Shown here in pieces: positions 58,201-64,000 of a stretch of 64,000 bases of DNA. A program made the position numbers and the translations under genes. Within the stretch, counting starts at the first letter, position 1. Every line of letters starts with the position of its first letter. Origin of the DNA: Cercis canadensis (lineage: Eukaryota > Streptophyta > Magnoliopsida > Fabales > Fabaceae); the NCBI GenBank assembly GCA_003255065.1, contig QAOA01005869.1:17264-81263 (forward strand). Reading direction: 5' to 3'. The notes beneath the pieces are model-generated. The model had not been told where the DNA came from, did not search any database, and saw only the letters and a program-made list of their open reading frames with translations.

Positions 58201-61200
58201 TTAAAGTATAGATCTGGGTTTGATTTCATTCTTTCATCTTTCTCCTGTTACATAATATCCAAAAATTAGCTCTTCCACATTTCTAGAATAATCTATATTT
58301 ATAAAAGAACAACATAGAAACAACACAACCAAATTTTTTATCATGAAAGTATTAACAGAAAAGAAGATAGTTTTCTTTTGCATGCATAGTGTTGACGCCA
58401 AACTCTTCATTGTTCCTATTAATACTCACAGCATTTTGATATGCTTTTAAAGAATGTAAAAGTTTGCTATGATCCCAAGCTCCAGTGGCAAAAAAACTGG
58501 TAAGGCATGCGTTTCCAAGATTATCTGTCAATAAGAGCATATGATGTTAAAAGATGCAGATCTGACAGGTTATATTCAAACAAGACAGTTAAAACAAATG
58601 AGAGGAAAAAAGTGGGGGACAGGAAAAAGGAGAATGAAATTTATGGGTCATTTTGGTTTTTCATGTATGCTATTCAGTCACAGAGACAAAAAAAGAATGA
58701 ATTTTATGGAACAAGTATCCTAAGACAATAAGAAAACACACGAGGTCNACTCACAGCATTTTGATATGCTTTTAAAGAATGTAAAAGTTTGCCATGATCC
58801 CAAGCTCCAGTGGCAAAAAAATGGGTAAGGCATGCGTTTCCAAGATTATCTGTCAATAAGAGCATATGATGTTAAAAGATGCAGATCTGACAGCTTATAT
58901 TCAAACAAGACAGTTAAAACAAATGAGAGGAAAAAAGTGGGGGACAGGAAAAAGGAGAATGAAATTTATGGGTCATTTTGGTTTTTCATGTATGCTATTC
59001 AGTCACAGAGACAAAAAAAGAATGAATTTTATGGAACAAGTATCCTAAGACAATAAGAAAACACACGAGGTCTTTTAATATGTCAAAATTATGGTTTATG
59101 TCAATCTTAACTGTTCAGTAGAATTTTTATTTTTATTTTTTAATTACCACATTTTATAGTGTCCTTTGGCAACCATATAGATAAATAGTTTTTCCTATAT
59201 TATGCATGAAAATATATGTAACTCCAAGTGCAGAGAGAAAATAATTTGTATAATGGCACTTAGATCAAGTCATCAAGGTGAGATTAACTTCAAACAATAA
59301 TGTCCAGTCCAGATATGCCAAATATTATTAAGTAGCAAATAAAGATTTGTGCTTTAAACATAACTTAGTTATTTAAAAATATATAAGATCTTACACCAAG
59401 AATTCCCATCTTTGACATCCAACGTGATTGCTTCCTTGGCATGTTGAATACTTTCCTCAACAAGTTCAGACTGATTCTCAGCACCTGTGAAGGAAAAAAT
59501 TCATAGCAAGCATAATTATACATGCATTATAAAACAAATAAAAGTAGCTGCTCTACATGCACACTCCTTATTTCAACACTAAAAGGGTCCTTTCTCATTT
59601 TTTTTATGTGAATTGGATGCTCATCTTACCACCTGTAGTAAACCCCTAAGAGTTTCTCTGTATTTGTATTTCTAAGTTCATCTAAAACATCAATTCAAAG
59701 TTCCCTGTTCCCTTATAGTATATTTTCAAAAAATAAGAAATCACGATAATGATAGTTCATTAAAGTTCATTGCAGCTTGGTTAAAGCATACAATAGGTAC
59801 TGGTTTAAATATTATAAAATTGACATCTTGCTATTTTCCAAAACCCTAATTGTGATTACCTGGGAAACAATCACATCTTAGAGCATTGATCAAGCAGTTT
59901 CCTATAACTGGCAGAACAACATATCTTACAGTTCTTCCACTCAGAAGAAAGAAGACATATCCTCTTCAATTCTTTAATCTTAAGAAGGGTCCTGTCCCCA
60001 CTTCTCTAATGAATAACAGAAAGATTATTTCCAGCATATTACATCAGAAAGAATGTATCATTTACTTCTATAAAAAACCAACCAATCTGACCAATAAGTA
60101 TAAAGATGAATGACATCAACAACTAAAGGCCAACTACTGACTGCTGAAAGAAATTTATAACCAAGGAAATTAGGAAAAGTAAAAAAAATAAGCAAGAGTA
60201 TTTATCAAGAAAAAATTGACAAATAAAAAGTACAAAGAAATCCCATACCTTGAGACATTCTTCTTTTAAGCATTGATAACTGGCATAGGATCTTCTTATT
60301 AGGACCCTGCATAAACAATGAATGTCTATCACTAATTCACAATACGCTAACTTCAACCAGAGCAGAGCCAAACAAAGAATCACGACAGAATGGTTTACGT
60401 ACTCCAGTAAATCTTCACAATTTTTATTTAAAATCTTATAAAATTTCACGGTTTCCATCTGAATCTTTCAAAAATGAATGCCTTCTCTCTAAATCATATT
60501 GTCCATATTTTAACATCTAATACCATGAATCCAGAGGAAAACTATTGTGTGAAGATACTGTCTCAAGAATAATTCACTTGGAAAAGGAGACATAACTGGA
60601 AAACTTGAGAAACTGTGTAGCCACAGAACAATAACGAGTAAGCATGTAAAAAGAAAACATTGAAAAACAAAGCAAAACCAGTTTTCATATCATTGTAACT
60701 ATAAAAACTATATAATTCAGTAGCACTGATAACTTAAGCTTCAAACAAAGTAATTATATTTCATAATTTCCATCAACAAAAACTTCCAGATATACCAAAC
60801 TGAAAAGTGATATGTAAAAGAAGAGTTATGATAAATTAATATATTACCAATCTACACTTAAAAGATACCCTGATTTAGACTGTGTTTCTACAGGCATTTG
60901 CTCCATTCCACATACTCTAATAAAATTATTATTATATGGTATTCACAACCATATTTTAGCAATCAACCCCTCCACCAAGTGGAAACTCAAGAAAAAATAA
61001 AATAAAATGATTCTTGGTTCTGCAATTGATTGCAACTAGTACAAAAGGGAAACTTCAGTGTCAGTCCTGTAAGTAGAGGAAATATAATATCAGCATTTAC
61101 CTTGCTTAATGCAAGACTAAGGCAGTTCTTTGCACCAGAAAGGTCTCCTTTCTTCCAAATGCAATTACCTAAACATAGCCAAGCATCTGCAAGAGATGGA

Positions 61201-63562
61201 TTTAACTTAACCTGGTGCATGTAGAAGAGTCAATCATGAATTATGCACTTCAGCATCAGCAGCAAAACGCACTAAATCACAGAACTGAACAACTGATTTT
61301 TCTTACAGCTTTTGATAGATGATCTTCTGCTTCTTTACTGTAGTCAGGAAATACATCCAATATCTTCCCTCTCAGATATTCAAGTGCCGCACGTTGCATG
61401 GGCAATTTTCTTTCTTCTGGAAAAGGAGACAATCATTTAATAACAAAAATTCGAAAAAATAAAACTCAAGTTTTAAGAGAAAGAATGTGATACCCCAAGC
61501 CCCAATATTGATAGAATAGTCTTAGATTGTTACATTACTTATACACGCACCAAATAGCCAACTACAAGACAACTTGAGCTAGGATTGTTTTAAGATTATT
61601 CTATCAATAAGGGGTTGGGGTATCACAAGATGCAAATGAGATATAAGGGAATCATTTTAACTTCCAGGAGCCAACTATCAGGCATCAGCTGAATTATTGG
61701 TCACAACAGTTTCTAAGTAACTGAGACAGTTACCAAGAAGATAGAGTAACAGGAAAAACAACTTTTCCACTTAATATAAACAATGATATAGTAAACACTC
61801 GGAATTTATATCAAGCTTCATATCATTTTCCCAAAAAAAGAATGTTTCAGACCGGATGCTCCTGATATATATATGGAAATAACCACTATGTCCCGGGGAC
61901 CCAAAGAGAAACTTTCCTCAAACGAAAGATTTAATTTCTAATTTAAATATTTTCTTCATACAGGGTTCATATGTTTCATTATGTCCCCTGGGCAATGACC
62001 AATAAGTCTAACTGCACATCCTGCTGCCATAGGACAAGAAGGAGGATAATATCATGAACTGAATAGATCATATCTATGAAACTGAAATTTCCAGTGAATA
62101 CAGAATTTGAAAACAAATTAAAATTTTCTACATCTACACATATATGAACACAGGAAGTAGTCTCTAATACACCACCATGCCCTCATTTATCTTTAAAAAC
62201 AACAAAAACTCCTCTATCCTCCCTCTCACTATCTTTTTAACTATTCCTCTCGTAATATTTAATAGTACTGGGAATATTTTATAGTCTATGATACTATACA
62301 TGCAATCTAATTAATTGATAATCTAAAATCATGCTTCACAGTATAAAAACACTCTTTGTTAGCCATTTACTCTTAGGCTCCTGATGGCACTGCCTTTGAA
62401 ATAAATGTTGAGTTTCACAACCTTTTCTGCACGCCTCAAAATGTCTTAACACTGTAACTAATAAAATTATTTATTTTTAGGCTTAATTGCAATTTTGGTC
62501 CTCATATTTTAACAGCTTGAATTTTTTGGTCTCACTTCTTTAAAAATGAACTATTGAGTCCCTCTATATTCATAAAATATACAATTTTGGTCTTTTTGTC
62601 CTTAAGCTAAAATTCTTAGTTTTATTTCAAGGTGTAAAGTTCTTTGATTCATAATCTCACCGTTCAAATTGAAGACTTGCATCTTGTGAACATCCTCACA
62701 AAATTTCAGCTTGATCTAACGGTGAATGAGTCTAGATTTTCAATTAGATGAAAACTTATGGTTTTGATATTTTGGGCTGAGTTCACTGTTAGATCGAGCT
62801 GAAATTTAGTGAGGAGGTTTACAAGATGTAGCTCTTCAATCAGGATTATGAATCAAAGAACTTTACACATTAGAATAAACCTAAGAATTTTGACTTAAAA
62901 ACAAGAGGACTAAAATTGTACATTTTATGAATATAGAGGGACTCAATAGTTTATTTTTAAATAATGGGACCAAAAAGTTCAAGTTGTTAAAATAGGAAAC
63001 CAAAATTGCAATTCAGCCTTATTTTTAATCTAGCTCGTCACCCTTATTGCATTTCAAATTCATTCTTCAAGTATTGCTTATTAATGCAGTTTCCTATATT
63101 CACAACTTCAAATACTCACGAAAATAACAAATAATGCATCCTAGGGAAAAAAATCTCATACAGTTGCAAGGCATTTTGAAAGAACCTGAATTTACAAATC
63201 CTTATTGGAATTCAGTCATAACTTTAACTTCATGGATCATTTTAACAAGCATGAGAATCATCATTTTGATGTTAGATTTTGATCCAAACAGGCTTAAAAA
63301 CTTAAACAGCGTAATATAACATCAGCCCCATTTTCTGGGTAGCTCAATTTTCTGCAAAACCAAACAGGGGTTATCTGGGGTTGAAAAGAAATTTACCTGG
63401 AGGAATGGAATCGAGGAGTGTCAGAGCAAGATCGGATTCTTGTTGCAATTTGGAGACTTTTTCATCTGGGTTTTCCGGAAAAAAAGTGTCTCGGAGATGG
63501 TAAAGATCTTCGGCAACTCTTGCTGCTTTCGCTAATGGGTCTTCTTCAGCTGAACTGCCCAT
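55285..63562 (-). CDS. TTC5-like protein (TPR repeats and OB-fold)
   Basis: Thirteen exons join in frame to 413 aa: 63562-63397, 61416-61307, 61211-61101, 60306-60249, 59484-59395, 58524-58430, 58244-58191, 57019-56882, 56582-56537, 56397-56283, 56176-56107, 55658-55587, 55401-55285. All introns are GT-AG. The order of motifs follows animal TTC5/Strap (about 440 aa): AEDLYHLRDTFFPENPDEK near the N terminus; TPR units with NPSLADAWLCLGNCIWKKGD, then CQLSMLKRRM, LDVKDGNSWYNLGNACL and ERALSGFEAAALKDPG; and a C-terminal OB-fold with AVEGKVLFFV and VDFSDQVLVNGKAL. In animals TTC5 binds nascent tubulin at the ribosome and triggers tubulin mRNA decay, and it also acts as a p300/p53 cofactor; the plant role is not known to me. 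The first in-frame ATG (63562) is chosen; upstream frame has no ATG. A second copy of exon 6 at 58849-58755 is excluded because its 95 bases would break the frame. Confidence 0.9.
58424..59072. repeat. Duplicated TTC5 exon 6 block across a single N
   Basis: 58424-58747 and 58749-59072 (324 bases each) are nearly identical and separated by the N at 58748. Each holds a full copy of exon 6 (95 bases) with splice sites. Using both would shift the frame, and the copies differ at only a few bases, so this is most likely an unmerged contig end. Confidence 0.85.
62480..63018. mobile_element. Mutator-like MITE (family 2) in intron 1 of TTC5
   Basis: The ends are GGCTTAATTGCAATTTTGG and CCAAAATTGCAATTCAGCC, with long inverted repeats inside. 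It is flanked by the 9-base direct repeat TTATTTTTA (62471-62479 and 63019-63027). It is the same family as 49363-49913, sharing phrases such as AGTCCCTCTATATTCATAAA, but more diverged. Confidence 0.85.
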
Positions 63563-63778
63563 CTCAGTGAATATGATGAGGAAGCCAACACAGCTAGCCA
63601 AGACGAAGAAACATAGACCCAAAAACTTCCACTAGAACATTTTTTGGTGACCCAAAAATATTGTGTTTCCAGGAGATGATGACACTAGGCTCTAGCTAGT
63701 GAGACCAGTGGACGATCTCGTCAAATTTTGAGCTGAAATTATTTAAATATTGTTACCAATAGCAAATCGTCAAGAACT

Positions 63779-63850
63779 GCCGTCTTAGCTCAGAGGTAGA
63801 GCGCGTGGCTTTTAACCACGTGGTCGTGGGTTCGATCCCCACAGACGGCG
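63779..63850 (+). tRNA. trnK-UUU (nuclear): tRNA-Lys (UUU)
   Basis: A 72-base cloverleaf without intron. The acceptor stem GCCGTCT pairs with AGACGGC; the anticodon stem CGTGG/CCACG encloses the loop CTTTTAA, anticodon TTT. The A box (TAGCTCAGAGGTAGAGCG) and B box (GGTTCGATCCC) are both intact. It lies about 220 bases upstream of the TTC5 start codon, divergent from it. The discriminator base is G; CCA is not encoded, as expected for a nuclear gene. Confidence 0.97.
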
Positions 63851-64000
63851 CTTATTGTTATTAGTAATACAAAAATGATGCTTTAAGAGTAATATAAAAC
63901 AACAGATTTGAGAGAATTATAAGAATCATTTTTAACTATCAAATTACAAAAAAAGGCCCAAAGTGATTTCAGAATTCAGATATTATATAATTAGCATTTA

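Noticed and set aside
58755-58849. Counting the second copy of TTC5 exon 6 as part of the gene
   Set aside because: Its 95 bases break the frame, and it abuts a single N with near-identical neighbouring sequence.
63563-63622. Extending TTC5 upstream to give a hydrophobic, signal-like N terminus
   Set aside because: The extra frame has no ATG (it would begin at TTG), and TTC5 proteins start near the AEDLYHLRD segment.

Overview
The window is nuclear DNA from a flowering plant, most likely a eudicot. The evidence is an AT-rich background, intron-split genes with plant-type splice sites, a plant tRNA-Lys(UUU), a Ty1/copia retrotransposon with a tRNA-iMet-type primer site, several plant MITE families, and a large cluster of SABATH-family methyltransferases, a plant family. 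I cannot name the species from sequence alone.

From about 0.76 to 52.5 kb the window is a tandem SABATH cluster (SAM-dependent methyltransferases that usually methylate small carboxylic acids). Two subtypes are present, both with three exons. The first subtype resembles the loganic acid / farnesoic acid methyltransferase group: A1 (759-2766) and A2 (3678-4976), both damaged; C (5241-7735); D (9299-18304); E (21950-24261); F (25877-29461, the only plus-strand gene, head-to-head with E); G (31228-33023); and H (38805-39623), a truncated copy of G. The second subtype has a longer N terminus: B1 (35102-36866, stop in exon 2), B2 (41706-43468) and B3 (50766-52536), both open. Intron 1 of D holds a nested, decayed copia element (12156-17544). 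D, E, G and H share an unusual GC-AG first intron, and D, G and H lack the tryptophan that normally contacts the substrate carboxylate.

From 32 to 55 kb the cluster has grown by segmental duplication. A unit running from SABATH gene G through a B gene into the 3' flank of the neighbouring TTC5-like gene recurs two to three times. One junction fuses that 3' flank to the middle of SABATH exon 2 (gene H). MITEs present in one copy and absent from others give empty/filled site pairs that order these events. The region 43.5-48.4 kb is accessory sequence: hairpin elements, LTR-like copies, and a fragment of a U-box/ARM-repeat ubiquitin ligase gene.

From 55.3 to 63.6 kb, on the minus strand, is a complete 13-exon single-copy gene for a TTC5-like protein (TPR repeats plus C-terminal OB-fold, 413 aa), followed by tRNA-Lys(UUU) at 63779-63850.

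Caution on assembly: the window holds at least 13 isolated single N characters. At seven of them the sequence on one side is re-read on the other (for example around 12465, 43880, 54158 and 58748). These look like unmerged contig ends or allelic copies, and they inflate the apparent number of repeats, including a duplicated TTC5 exon that would break the frame if real. All exon boundaries here were read by eye from splice signals and paralogue comparison; no alignment program or database was used.
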